In this document: piece by piece, positions 42,601 through 49,998 of the stretch | Numbering within the stretch: position 1 is the stretch's first letter | Layout: the number at the start of each line of letters is the position of its first letter | Source: a virus | Direction: 5' to 3' (one strand) | DNA length: 64,000 nt | Virus record (IMG/VR): IMGVR_UViG_3300040959_000769 | Span: 62,001 to 126,000 of that record | Program-made: the position numbers and the translations under genes | The notes under the pieces: model-generated | What the model was told of the DNA's origin: nothing | What the model saw: only the letters and a program-made list of their open reading frames with translations | Database searches by the model: none

Positions 42601-42926
42601 AAAATGGTGACTCCGGTACCTGCGGTAACGCTCTCAACGTAGTCACCAACCGAGTCGGTGCCAAGATTTACAGCGTCATTGATCCACGCAACACCATTCC
42701 AACGCAAGAAATCGCCATCAGCAGCAGATGTGATGGTTACATCAGAAATTTCGTCAAGTGTTGCCGTTGTGTAGTAATAGTCAAGCGAAGTCCATGCAGT
42801 AAGACCATCACCAAGTTTGAGTTTCCCAGTGTCCGTCTCGTACCCAAGTTCGCCTTGAGCAAGAGTTGGATCTTCACTTGTCCAATTCGCCGCTGTATCT
42901 CGGCGTAGCTGAATTCTTGTTGCCAT
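36642..42926 (-). CDS. giant repetitive tail fibre (2094 aa)
   Basis: ATG at 42926 overlapping the upstream stop as TAATG. The N-terminal IQLRRDTAANWTSEDPTLAQ followed by GELGYETDTGKLKLGDGLTA resembles the fibre N-terminal module of Mtd-like proteins. Then about six copies of a ~85-residue unit with (E/Q)(T/N)(A/P)R.(I/F)..(S/T)GDV.GS.SF(D/N)G, DSV.LG(A/T)(D)TTG(D/N)Y and GTGV lie between residues ~100 and ~1750. A middle section (VHVKNTSGSTIAKGTPVYAT and on) is different. The C-terminus has an ASPALTGTPTAPTAATTTNT module and a shufflon-like end. Beta-solenoid receptor-binding fibre. Confidence 0.88.
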   Translation of the reverse strand: MATRIQLRRDTAANWTSEDPTLAQGELGYETDTGKLKLGDGLTAWTSLDYYYTTATLDEISDVTITSAADGDFLRWNGVAWINDAVNLGTDSVGDYVESVTAGTGVTILGGTGEGAAASVSIGQEVETTSDVTFNTVTADIVGNADSASILETARIIQLSGDVAGSVSFDGSTDVNIAATVQPDSVALGADTTGDYVQNLVAGTGVNLADNSGEGSTPTIAIGQSVGTGDDVTFNSVTASLTGNVTGDVSGNAGTASALQTPRVFTVDGDVAGSVSFDGSADVTITTTVQPDSVALGTDTTGDYTEGVSGGTGVTVTGGSGEGNTPSIAIGQDVSTTSNVTFNSVATTADLTVGGNLTVNGTTTTLNTANLYVEDNIINLNSGVTGAPSLNAGIEVTRGTSNNVSVRWDETQDVWEFTNDGVTYYPLPTEIDDIPGVNIVSVSNDDIIAWDSTAGEWRNIAPTVAGLTDTTVATPASNDFLRYNGAEWINAAITLGDHTVGSFVQNLVAGTGITLSNNSGEKATPTIEIGQSVGTTDDVTFNTVTGDLVGNADTATALETARTIQVSGDVVGSASFDGTANINIAATIQPDSVTLGTDTTGDYVQNLVAGNGVTLTNNSGEGATPTITLDSTASVTFEDVTVNGLLDAGHIHGELAGPVYVHVKNTSGSTIAKGTPVYATGSVGASGKTEVSPSDAATSSTMPALGITTAELTANAEGHAVILGVIKHMNTSSYDVNDVLYVDEGGGLTRTRPTAIGSKVQAIGRVIRKDASTGEILILGAGRANDTPNDIEAVRVYASYYDVAASTYTPDSTPTYEEGRIWYDSANKALRAFTSTTGVDIALGQEQALYVHNDSGVSIPAGSAVYFTGETAAIPTIALADASDGDKVNVGGVAKSTIADGAYGFIIESGVLLGVDLSGFSVGDRLHLSATTPGALTTAVPTYPNYAIGIAEVLLAQDPGCFRVKVVSEVFDDIRVRNDARISGDLTVAGNLTILGTQSEVSVNNLSVDDSWIYLNGGDTIATTSFSGTGLNDGTLTGHYSGTGSTTYYVRIDGVGAGTGGVDTFEWSKDNFSTTEATGVDIDTDGVTLDNGISITFIAATGHTSGDTWSGTASPVNVDIGFAGNYNDSGYNHTGLFRDTDDARWKFFNAYDPELSGNVNTSDASFELADVQASTFYGALSGNATTASTLQTPRTISLTGDVAGSVSFNGSGDVSISTTIQADSVALGTDTTGNYVAELAESTGVTITNPTGEGQTATIAIGQAVGTTDDVTFNTVTAALTGNVTGNLTGNVTGNADTATALATARTIQISGDVAGSASFDGTGDINISATVQADSVALGTDTTGNYTVSVSGGTGVTVTGGTGEGNTPSVAIGQAVGTSDDVTFNTVSLGTAPTQAGHAVTKSYVDNIAAGIDWHEAVRLATATTLPDTPSYDNGSSGVGATLTATSQVRLVIDGANANTGDRVLVKDQATSSHNGIYVVTNQGASGTAYWILTRADDFDGSDADVNPGEAVFVLAGSTNVRQGFVVTSTSSPHSIGSDALSFTQFTGTQAFTAGTGLAQTGNTLNVGTADVSRIVVNADDIDLATVSVGSTSGSATSTFVSSVTTDSYGRVTSVETSDLIQGLATTDSPTFVTVTAALSGNATTATTLQNARTIALSGDVTAAGVSFDGSGNITLTTAMANDSVDLGTHTTGDYVASVGVSGTGLTVVGTGEGAAVTVTSNATNLNTAGTIVARDGTGNFSAGTITASLTGNVTGDVTGDVTGTVSDVSNHSIGGLSDVDMTTLAPSEGDVAYFDGTNWVPYPLTIQNSGGVSTSSETSGDILLYNGTNYVNTAHTLANITNVTLTSEADGEFLKYNGTNWVNANVPIISALEDIGDVSFTSLSSGEAIRYDGANWVNYDPLASPALTGTPTAPTAATTTNTTQLATTAFVQQELSALVDSAPATLDTLNELAAALGDDANFSTTVTNSLALKAPLASPTFTGTVTLPAGTSVLHDYDTYSSNMTLNAAHEGHTLEFSSTGTINVPTNASVAFPIGTVINIVQTGTGTATVNALSGVTINAAVGLKTREQWSMITLHKRGTDTWLVTGDAKA

Positions 42927-43453
42927 TAGCCTGCTGCTCCTCCACCGCTAATGGCTACAATTCCTCCATACACGGAGTCTGCCAAGCCACCATCAATGTT
43001 ATGTGGAATTTCGTACTCGTTGTACCATTCACTGGCACTTGAGTCATATTTTAGTATTTGACCGTCCTGTAAAGATGTAAGGTTCACATCTTCCAAACCT
43101 GACAAAACTGCTGTCAGTGTGCGCCAAGTGCTTCCCGATCTGAAGTAAAACGAATCATTAGTTGTGTCAACAGCCAAAGCGCCGTCTGCCAGCACATCGG
43201 TCGGAATACCATTAGTGGTAAGAGTTACAAGACCGGAAGCAGCCTCAAAAATGTCATCGGTCTTCAGAGAGTCAGAACCAGAACGGTAAAGATTTGTATC
43301 AGTTGAAGTTGATCCAGAACCCCAAGAGATTCGACCGCCTGCTTCAACCTTGATACGAACGTCAGAATCACCATCAACGGCTACGCTGATGCCATCAGAA
43401 CCGGCAGATGATAACTGCCGTACTGAAATTGGTACGGTGAATTTCTGAGCCAC
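42926..43453 (-). CDS. tail-fibre-like protein
   Basis: 175 residues with a GTG start at 43453 (AAGGAACGAGTC upstream). Strand-rich, with ISWGSGSTSTDTNLYRSGSD and GLEDVNLTSLQDGQILKYD, the latter also found in the giant fibre (EDIGDVSFTSLSSGEAIRYD). Probably a small fibre or fibre attachment protein, translated together with the giant fibre. Confidence 0.72.
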   Translation of the reverse strand: MAQKFTVPISVRQLSSAGSDGISVAVDGDSDVRIKVEAGGRISWGSGSTSTDTNLYRSGSDSLKTDDIFEAASGLVTLTTNGIPTDVLADGALAVDTTNDSFYFRSGSTWRTLTAVLSGLEDVNLTSLQDGQILKYDSSASEWYNEYEIPHNIDGGLADSVYGGIVAISGGGAAG

Positions 43454-43493
43454 GACTCGTTCCTTGTTGTTACCCCTCGGGGTTTTTGTTTAC

Positions 43494-44687
43494 CTAGCCA
43501 GTAACTACGATTCTGTAGTCCCCGGATGAAATACTGGCACCGTTTATCGTGACGGTGACAACGTCAATTGAGGTGCGAACCACATCCGCCACAACGGTTG
43601 CGTTTGTTGCTGCCTCAAAAACTTGCACGATCACATCAGAGCTACCCATATTGTGAGTGACCGTTGTCGTGCTGGTGCTACCCGCAGATGCCGCGCAGTC
43701 CTGCGCAGCGACACGGGCAAGAGTTGGCGTGCTGGTCGTTAGACCACTTGAACTTGTTTCAGCCAGATTGTCACGAGCATTTGCCGCTGTGCTGGCTCCA
43801 GTACCGCCGTAAGCAACGGGAAGGTCAACGGTGTCACTAAGGACTTCAGTTCCGTTGACGTAGTAGGCGCTGAAATCAACGTCGCCCAGCGTCCCCGAGA
43901 AAACTTCGGATGTGTTCGTGGAATCCGGAATAAACGTGAAACGTCCGGTTGAGTCGTCGTACCCGAAGAAACCGACTTTCGCGCTGGCTCCGTCATGCCA
44001 CTTGAACTCAATACCGCGATCTTTGTCGTCATCAGACGACGGAGTTGAGTCGCCGCCCAGCGTGAAGATCGGGTCATCAATCGTGACGGTAGTCGAGTTG
44101 ACGGTCGTTGTCGTCCCATTGACCGTAAGATCGCCACCGATAGTGACATTTCCAGTTGTTTCAACTTCTGCAAACGTGACACTCGCGGAAGTTCCAACGT
44201 CTTGCCCGATATAGATCTCAATGTCATTATCGGAAGCAACAGTCGTTACCCCTACGCCACCAGTAAAGTTCAGTGTGTCGCTAAGGAGGCTGACGCCATC
44301 TGTTCCCGTGTCAGCAGAGATGTTGAGGATCGTGGCAACGCTTACTTCGCTTGCCGCTGTCAGGCGACCCTGCTGATCAACAGTGAAACTTGGGATCGCA
44401 GTAGCGGAACCGTATGAGCCAGGTGTTACCGAAGTATCAGCAAGATCAATAGTGACGTCGCCATCATTACCGCCACCGTCTAAACCTGTTCCAGCAATGA
44501 TTGACTGAATGTCACCACTTAAATCTGTCCACGAAGTTCCGTTGTACAGGAAAAGCGTGTCATTTGAAGTGTTGTAATAGATTTGACCCGTTGTTGGGCT
44601 GACAGGGGCAGAAGCCAGGTTCTGGATAGCAGCATTTTGGAGTTCATTCTGATTGAGATCCAAATTTGTCACAAATTTAGTTGCCAT
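43494..44687 (-). CDS. tail fibre protein
   Basis: 397 residues, ATG at 44687. The N-terminal NLDLNQNELQNAAIQNLASA then TGQIYYNTSNDTLFLYNGTS is a common tail-fibre attachment module; middle beta-repeats (VETTGNVTIGGDLTVNGTTT) match the giant fibre; the C-terminal ~80 residues have an immunoglobulin-like look (TVTHNMGSSDVIVQVF), as in other fibre tips. Part of the fibre cluster. Confidence 0.8.
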   Translation of the reverse strand: MATKFVTNLDLNQNELQNAAIQNLASAPVSPTTGQIYYNTSNDTLFLYNGTSWTDLSGDIQSIIAGTGLDGGGNDGDVTIDLADTSVTPGSYGSATAIPSFTVDQQGRLTAASEVSVATILNISADTGTDGVSLLSDTLNFTGGVGVTTVASDNDIEIYIGQDVGTSASVTFAEVETTGNVTIGGDLTVNGTTTTVNSTTVTIDDPIFTLGGDSTPSSDDDKDRGIEFKWHDGASAKVGFFGYDDSTGRFTFIPDSTNTSEVFSGTLGDVDFSAYYVNGTEVLSDTVDLPVAYGGTGASTAANARDNLAETSSSGLTTSTPTLARVAAQDCAASAGSTSTTTVTHNMGSSDVIVQVFEAATNATVVADVVRTSIDVVTVTINGASISSGDYRIVVTG

Positions 44688-44700
44688 TTAGATCCCTCGA

Positions 44701-45183
44701 TCAGGTAAGATACGCTTTCCCGGAAAAAGCCCCAGAAAACTCGACTACTACGTTTTCGTCGTCAATATATGTTACATCACCAATAACCACAGAGTTCGCA
44801 CTATCCACAATGGTTACAGAGGGAAAACCGCCTAATGGATGGGTAATTTCCCAGGACGCGCTAGGCGAAACTTGATTAAACACGTAACGTCTACTGGTCG
44901 TGAGCGTGAAGAACGGGCTTTCTGGCCAATCAGCGTCACCTTTAGGTCCCCAGAAACGTGCTGGAGCCTCGGTATCAATGTAAATATCGCCAGCGTTACC
45001 TAGCAACGAAGTGGGATCTCCAGTGCCGGAAATAATTGTTCCACCGGCAGAACCCTGAGCACCCAGTAGAGAAACGACAACACTAAGTTGATCTTCTGAG
45101 ATACTTACTTTGTTTCGAAGTTCATCTACCTCAAGAGTTACTTTGTCTGGTTCAGTTACCTTGACGTAAACCTCATCGCTCAC
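44701..45183 (-). CDS. tail-fibre-associated protein
   Basis: 160 residues, GTG at 45183 overlapping the upstream stop (GTGA). A short collagen-like LLGAQGSAGGT segment and GNAGDIYIDTEAPARFWGP (a typical fibre module) precede a C-terminal domain (SWEITHPLGGFPSVTIVDSA) also common in fibres. Probably structural. Confidence 0.72.
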   Translation of the reverse strand: MSDEVYVKVTEPDKVTLEVDELRNKVSISEDQLSVVVSLLGAQGSAGGTIISGTGDPTSLLGNAGDIYIDTEAPARFWGPKGDADWPESPFFTLTTSRRYVFNQVSPSASWEITHPLGGFPSVTIVDSANSVVIGDVTYIDDENVVVEFSGAFSGKAYLT

Positions 45184-45527
45184 CGGGTCACCTCAAGATC
45201 TAATGTCACCGCACCCTTCAAGAGCCGATCTACACGCCCCCCGTTGTTGATGATTTCCAAGTCATAGACACCATCAGTTGACATTGATGCGGTATCGGCG
45301 GATGAAATAGTCAGAGTGACAGTCCCATCAGTTCCACCCAGCTCAATCATTCCGTTTTCGGTTGTTAATTCAACCATTGTTTCAGTGCTGTCAATTTCGG
45401 CTCGAATGTGCATTCTTGCCGTGTAATTAGTGAAATCAAAAAGATCGTTATCTGAATCCCGGACAGTGATTTCCCTACTGAACGTAGCGCCCTGATAAAT
45501 TGTGAAGTTATAGACGCCTGCGATCAC
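45180..45527 (-). CDS. baseplate or fibre adaptor protein
   Basis: 115 residues from a GTG at 45527, preferred over the upstream TTG at 45548 because GGAGG sits 7 nt before it. VYNFTIYQGATFSREITVRD with D/N-rich loops and LTISSADTASMSTDGVYDLE is the Ig-like, BppU-style N-terminal domain pattern seen in baseplate upper proteins. Precedes the fibre genes. Confidence 0.72.
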   Translation of the reverse strand: MIAGVYNFTIYQGATFSREITVRDSDNDLFDFTNYTARMHIRAEIDSTETMVELTTENGMIELGGTDGTVTLTISSADTASMSTDGVYDLEIINNGGRVDRLLKGAVTLDLEVTR

Positions 45528-45600
45528 GATTCCGCCTCCGAACAACAAGAACTACCACGATTTTAGCGCATATCTTGCCGCTGTCGGGGTCTGGAATGCA

Positions 45601-45629
45601 AAGTGGGGCGGCTCAACACCGCCCCACTT
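45601..45629 (-). terminator. strong hairpin terminator candidate
   Basis: AAGTGGGGCGG (45601-45611) and CCGCCCCACTT (45619-45629) form a perfect 11-bp GC-rich stem with a 7-nt loop, in the 130-nt gap after the holin-like gene. Minus-strand RNA continues UUUGC, a short U-tract, so it may act as an intrinsic or partial terminator. Confidence 0.6.
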
Positions 45630-45656
45630 CACTCCTTGTCGGGAGGAACTAAAGAA

Positions 45657-45866
45657 TCAGTCCTCGCTATCGGTGTCGAAGAAAGAGGCAATCGTCGGAT
45701 CGCCAATCTTCTGTGAAGCAACGGCTAGAACAGCACCGATCATCGGCAGCAGGATTGCCACCAAGCCCGGATCCATGTTCCACTTGTTTGCTGCGTAGAC
45801 GAAAAGACCCATGATGCCGCCTTTGGCAACTTGATCACTCGTCTGCTTCTTGTTGACCTTCTTCAT
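45657..45866 (-). CDS. small membrane protein, holin candidate
   Basis: 69 residues from ATG at 45866 with GGGAGAAACAG upstream; a longer frame enters the preceding gene. It starts MKKVNKKQTSDQVAKGGIMG, then PGLVAILLPMIGAVLAVASQ, a clear membrane helix, and an acidic tail DTDSED. Basic N-terminus, one or two helices and charged tail fit a holin, but no endolysin is adjacent, so this remains a candidate. Confidence 0.6.
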   Translation of the reverse strand: MKKVNKKQTSDQVAKGGIMGLFVYAANKWNMDPGLVAILLPMIGAVLAVASQKIGDPTIASFFDTDSED

Positions 45867-46092
45867 CTGTTTCTCCCTGATAGGTCGAATAACTGTTAGT
45901 GAGAATAATATCTCCTGCACAGTTTATCATTCCTTGAGCCAGCCACGAGCTCATACCCGGACTCGACACCACATGCAGGTCCTGGCCAGACGAATCAGCA
46001 GACTCAGCAACAATGATCCAATTGGTGATTAGACGCTGCGGAAGAGCCTCTTCCACCATCTTCGCGAAGTCAAACTCGTCGTCTTTATCCAC
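45835..46092 (-). CDS. small acidic hypothetical protein
   Basis: 85 residues from a GTG at 46092, 2 nt after the stop of the upstream fibre gene; the listed longer frame would start at TTG inside that gene. LITNWIIVAESADSSGQDLH then VVSSPGMSSWLAQGMINCAG recalls small phage proteins of unknown role that sit near lysis genes. Overlaps the holin-like start by 32 nt. Confidence 0.65.
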   Translation of the reverse strand: MDKDDEFDFAKMVEEALPQRLITNWIIVAESADSSGQDLHVVSSPGMSSWLAQGMINCAGDIILTNSYSTYQGETDEEGQQEADE

Positions 46093-46094
46093 GT

Positions 46095-47108
46095 CTATAC
46101 CGTGTAGTGAATATAAATACGCCAAGGGTCAGTATCATAGGTGGTATCCCCCGGAGGAGCCGTCTGCCGATATGTAGAACCACCCGCACAAGAAGTAGAT
46201 TGCAGGCTGCTGTTCGGGTAAATAAGCAACCCAAAACCAGAATTAGTTCCCACAGCAGAACGCGCCCCAGAACTGAAAGCAACAGTTTCGTGACCGCCAA
46301 AATTGATAATTCCGCTAGAAAAACCATTAGGAGTAGCAAGATCAGGTGTCGTTGGTCGAGTGCCATAGTTATGGGTGGCAAAAGTAAGGACACCACCACA
46401 ACCACTTGAAGACGACTTACTGACACTCACAGTCGCAGAATCCGGCGCATACCCGCGAGAAGACCCAGACGCACCCCCAATAGTGTTGTTGCCATAAAAC
46501 ACGTACCCGTACTGGTAGCTAGAAGAACTGCCAATCCACCCCGAGATAACATCTGAAATGCCTGTACGCCAAGGGGTGTTAAATCCTGTAGCCCACGTAC
46601 CCCAACCGACGTTCAAAGAAGTGCTGATCGGATCAGCGGAAAAAGATCCCCAAGGTTTCGTCGTATACGCCTGAGGCGTCGTGTAACTCGGGTTACCTAA
46701 ACTGTCAATGTACATAGTTCGATACCAAGCAGTGCTGTAATTCTGTCTATCGCTCGTGCTTACGGTGTGAGGGGCGGTTCCTCCAGAAATTGAGATATCT
46801 GCAACGTCTGTAAAAGCCCAAGGATAATAAGGTGAGTACTGTAGTTTTGCGACCGCAATTCCGCTCGGGTCAGACGCAGCATTGTAAGAAACGTTGAACC
46901 CTCGAACAGAGTCACTCCAAGTGGCAGCGTAAACTGATCCACCTGTCGGACCGCTAACATCGTTCACCCAAGCGGTCTGCCAGCCACCTGAATAATATTT
47001 CACTCGTTGAGGCACAACCCAACTAGAACCGTTGTAGTACTTGATTTTCTGTTGACCATCAAGAATGGTCACCCAGCCAGAACCATTATGGTACTTAATA
47101 GCAGCCAT
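46095..47108 (-). CDS. tail fibre or adhesin-like protein
   Basis: 337 residues, ATG at 47108. Three short YYNGSSWV-like repeats (IKYHNGSGWVTILDG, IKYYNGSSWVVPQ, VKYYSGGWQTAWV) at the N-terminus, then a domain with Ser/Gly/Tyr-rich strands and CGG pairs. Looks like a virion surface or host-binding protein. The downstream small gene starts 2 nt after it. Confidence 0.72.
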   Translation of the reverse strand: MAAIKYHNGSGWVTILDGQQKIKYYNGSSWVVPQRVKYYSGGWQTAWVNDVSGPTGGSVYAATWSDSVRGFNVSYNAASDPSGIAVAKLQYSPYYPWAFTDVADISISGGTAPHTVSTSDRQNYSTAWYRTMYIDSLGNPSYTTPQAYTTKPWGSFSADPISTSLNVGWGTWATGFNTPWRTGISDVISGWIGSSSSYQYGYVFYGNNTIGGASGSSRGYAPDSATVSVSKSSSSGCGGVLTFATHNYGTRPTTPDLATPNGFSSGIINFGGHETVAFSSGARSAVGTNSGFGLLIYPNSSLQSTSCAGGSTYRQTAPPGDTTYDTDPWRIYIHYTV

Positions 47109-47110
47109 GA

Positions 47111-48232
47111 TCAGCCGTCCGTATCAATCCAAAGAGCGTTCGTATCGCTGGGAGCGCTCGTTGAAATATGGATACGCCTCAACCCCAGATCGTTAATTTC
47201 GGTCTCTGTATAGTATCTGCCGTCATGAGTGTGACTATCGTCTTTCACGGTCAGGGTGACGGTTTTGTTGGCACTACCATCAAAAGTGAAACTCCCACTA
47301 ACATCACCCGAGGTCGGGAACGTGATCGTTCTGGCAGTTTCCAACTTGGTTGCCGTAGACGCATTGCCAGTCACAGCACCAGTCAAAGGGCCAGCAAACG
47401 CTGTAGCGGTGACCGTTCCAGAAACATCCAATGCCGTTGACGGATTGCTTTTATTGATGCCCACGCGATCCGCAGAAACATCAACAAACAACGTGTCAGA
47501 ATCAACAGCCAAATCACCAGCAACAGACATCGTGCCACTAGCCGTAACATTCCCAGTAAGAGTGGAAGGGCCAGCAATCGTAAGTGAACCAGTACCAGTC
47601 GTGGACAAGTTTCCGGCAACAGACAACTGGGTCAAACTCAACTTGTCGTACGTGATTGTACTAGATGCAATGTTTGCACCCTTGACCTGATCCCACTTCA
47701 AACCCGTAGAAGTTGAACTGTCAGCGACCAACACATAGTTGTTTGAGCCAACAGACAAGTTCCCTGGCGTGGAAGCTCCAGTAGCAGCATAAATTGAACC
47801 CTTCCCAGTGAGCGTGCTCTTAGCGGCAACGCCACTCAAGTCAGGTGCGGGAAGTTCATGCTGGTGGTCAATGCGAGCAAACTCGTCACGGGTACCAGCA
47901 GAATTAGTTTGACGCAAAGTTCCAGACAGATATCCAACAATGGAACCCGAAGTCGTAGACATTTGGGCGGCGGTGCCGTAAAGGTTTAAGGGTTTCCAAG
48001 AACCGTTCTCATCTTCGGCGGTATAAAAATAAACAACATTGGTTGTTTGATCTAGCCAAAAAGATCGAGCCCATTCGTTAGCAACAGCGACCGGCTGACT
48101 ATCCGAACGCACATACCGAGCAACACGATCCTCAAGGTTCTCGTGAGACTCGTCCATCTGGAGACGAGTAAACGCATCGGTGTCCTGAGTCCACCGATAA
48201 ATTTGTAAGCGTTCTGTTTGAGATACCGTCAT
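47111..48232 (-). CDS. tail fibre protein
   Basis: 373 residues, ATG at 48232. N-terminal ~90 residues with WTQDTDAFTRLQMDESHENLE and YFYTAEDENGSWKPL, a beta-repeat (VAGNLSTTGTGSLTIAGPST and on) and a C-terminal LETARTITFPTSGDVSGSF, one unit of the giant-fibre repeat, then HTHDGRYYTETEIN, a fibre-tip motif. It is likely the baseplate-proximal fibre. Confidence 0.82.
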   Translation of the reverse strand: MTVSQTERLQIYRWTQDTDAFTRLQMDESHENLEDRVARYVRSDSQPVAVANEWARSFWLDQTTNVVYFYTAEDENGSWKPLNLYGTAAQMSTTSGSIVGYLSGTLRQTNSAGTRDEFARIDHQHELPAPDLSGVAAKSTLTGKGSIYAATGASTPGNLSVGSNNYVLVADSSTSTGLKWDQVKGANIASSTITYDKLSLTQLSVAGNLSTTGTGSLTIAGPSTLTGNVTASGTMSVAGDLAVDSDTLFVDVSADRVGINKSNPSTALDVSGTVTATAFAGPLTGAVTGNASTATKLETARTITFPTSGDVSGSFTFDGSANKTVTLTVKDDSHTHDGRYYTETEINDLGLRRIHISTSAPSDTNALWIDTDG

Positions 48233-48276
48233 GACAACTCCAAAGTCAGGTCAACACTAATTGTACTACGTCACCA

Positions 48277-49998
48277 TCACAGCGATGCTCTACAAAAATG
48301 TGTAACAACATAGCCAGCAGGTTTACTAAGGTCAATCAAATCTGTCACAACTTCAGCAGCGGTATCGTCCAAACCATTAGGTGTTTCCGCAGTCAAAGTC
48401 TCAACAAGTATCGCCCACTCGTCGCCACCATAATGCTGAGTGATCTCAACAGTCTTCGTGTCACGCAAAAACTGCTTCACCGCCTGCGTCAAAGAATCTA
48501 AAGACCCGCCCTTAAAACCACCATATGCATACTTGATTTGATCTCTATGGAACTCCACCAACGACGAAGTAGCCAAGTCATACAACTCAAGATCAAGCCA
48601 AGATGAATCAACCTGAGTGATCGAACCAGTCGCCGCTTCAGAAACCACGTATGAGCCATACCCAGTTGAATCACTAGCAGCAGACGTCTGCCCGTCATTC
48701 CACTCAATCGTGTTAGCAGAATCGTTCACAGCGGTAATAGTGAACGTTCCATTGAATGATGTATCCGCGACGCCAGAAATCGTGATTAACGTTCCCACCT
48801 GAGCCCAATTCGGAGGATACCCAAGATACTTAGTCGCCCCATCAGACTTTATGTAGCCGACAACGTCACCTGAAGCATCTCGTGTCAAGGATCCCCACTC
48901 AACACCATCGTTAAACACAACCTCGTAGGTGCCAGCAGAAACAGAATTTATTTCATACTGGCCATCAAAACTTGTCGTGCCAGCAATAATCACCGTGTCA
49001 CCAACTTCAGGAGCAGGACTTGGCCAATCACCAGATGCAACGGTCGCCGTAACATCACCACCAGCAACACGATCAATATCAGTCAGATCAATTGAATCAA
49101 AACCATCAGTATCTGCTTCCGCCATCAAATCAGCCCAAGTGGTCAACGCCGTATCACTTGTACCAACCAAGTTGTCCCATGGCGTAGTACCAGACTTTGC
49201 GCCAGTCAAATTCACTCCAACAAACTGAGACAACCAAGGCAAATAATCACCATCAGAAACATCAACATCAACGAGACCACTCAACGTCTCCTGATCATTC
49301 ACATTCTTCCCAGAAGCCAAATCACGATAGCGAAAATGTAAAAACTGCTCAAAAGCTAATCCTGAATACGTTGCACCTACATCAGCAAGTCGTGACATTG
49401 GAAAAGAAGGGAACGTCTGTTCGGAATCCTTTACAACCAGAACTTCAGGCAACAACGGAATGGACTCCCGAACAAACAAATTGTCCATAAACGCAAAATC
49501 AGGCATAACGGTCGGATATGCCAAATAGATAGGAGTGGAAGAAGAATGATCCGAAAAAGTCAAACTGAATGACAAATCAAAGTTCTGACCTTCAGTATCA
49601 GGAATGTCAATACCTAAACTTCGGACAGTAACCCAACGACCCGCAGGGACGCTTACTGTCCGAGAAACATCAGTCAAACCAGAACTAGAAATATCTATTT
49701 GCACCCGAAACGGAGAATTTGATTTAAACAAAGCGTGAAACATGATGTCATCACGCCTATCGTCCAAATCAGTTGTCACATCGTCAAAGACAACGGTGAA
49801 ATCTGAAGTATTTGCTGGAACGATACGTAAAGAGTTCTGACCACCAGAATACGGAATCTCCTCGGCATCAACAGAAATCGTTGCGCTACCAGCAGACACA
49901 GCCCAAGACCCAGGCGAAGACGCAAACATGTAGTCCGCATCCGGCAACTTGTTTACAGCAAAGTAAGCAAGATTCCTGAGTTCTTCACCATGAGCCAT
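48277..49998 (-). CDS. gpI-like baseplate protein with inserted beta-domains
   Basis: 573 residues, ATG at 49998. The last ~90 residues (KGGSLDSLTQAVKQFLRDTK, HYGGDEWAILVETL, KPAGYVVTHFC) match the C-terminal end of P2 gpI-type tail proteins; the front (LAYFAVNKLPDADYMFA) is an inserted jelly-roll-like domain, and the middle has bacterial Ig-like repeats (VGDTVIIAGTTSFDGQYEI, VGTLITISGVADTSFNGTF). At 573 residues it is much longer than P2 gpI (~180), so extra surface domains have been inserted. Located right after gpJ. Confidence 0.78.
   Translation of the reverse strand: MAHGEELRNLAYFAVNKLPDADYMFASSPGSWAVSAGSATISVDAEEIPYSGGQNSLRIVPANTSDFTVVFDDVTTDLDDRRDDIMFHALFKSNSPFRVQIDISSSGLTDVSRTVSVPAGRWVTVRSLGIDIPDTEGQNFDLSFSLTFSDHSSSTPIYLAYPTVMPDFAFMDNLFVRESIPLLPEVLVVKDSEQTFPSFPMSRLADVGATYSGLAFEQFLHFRYRDLASGKNVNDQETLSGLVDVDVSDGDYLPWLSQFVGVNLTGAKSGTTPWDNLVGTSDTALTTWADLMAEADTDGFDSIDLTDIDRVAGGDVTATVASGDWPSPAPEVGDTVIIAGTTSFDGQYEINSVSAGTYEVVFNDGVEWGSLTRDASGDVVGYIKSDGATKYLGYPPNWAQVGTLITISGVADTSFNGTFTITAVNDSANTIEWNDGQTSAASDSTGYGSYVVSEAATGSITQVDSSWLDLELYDLATSSLVEFHRDQIKYAYGGFKGGSLDSLTQAVKQFLRDTKTVEITQHYGGDEWAILVETLTAETPNGLDDTAAEVVTDLIDLSKPAGYVVTHFCRASL

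Noticed and set aside
45657-46092. A complete lysis cassette
   Set aside because: Only one small membrane protein is seen and no endolysin adjoins it, so holin is kept as a candidate only.
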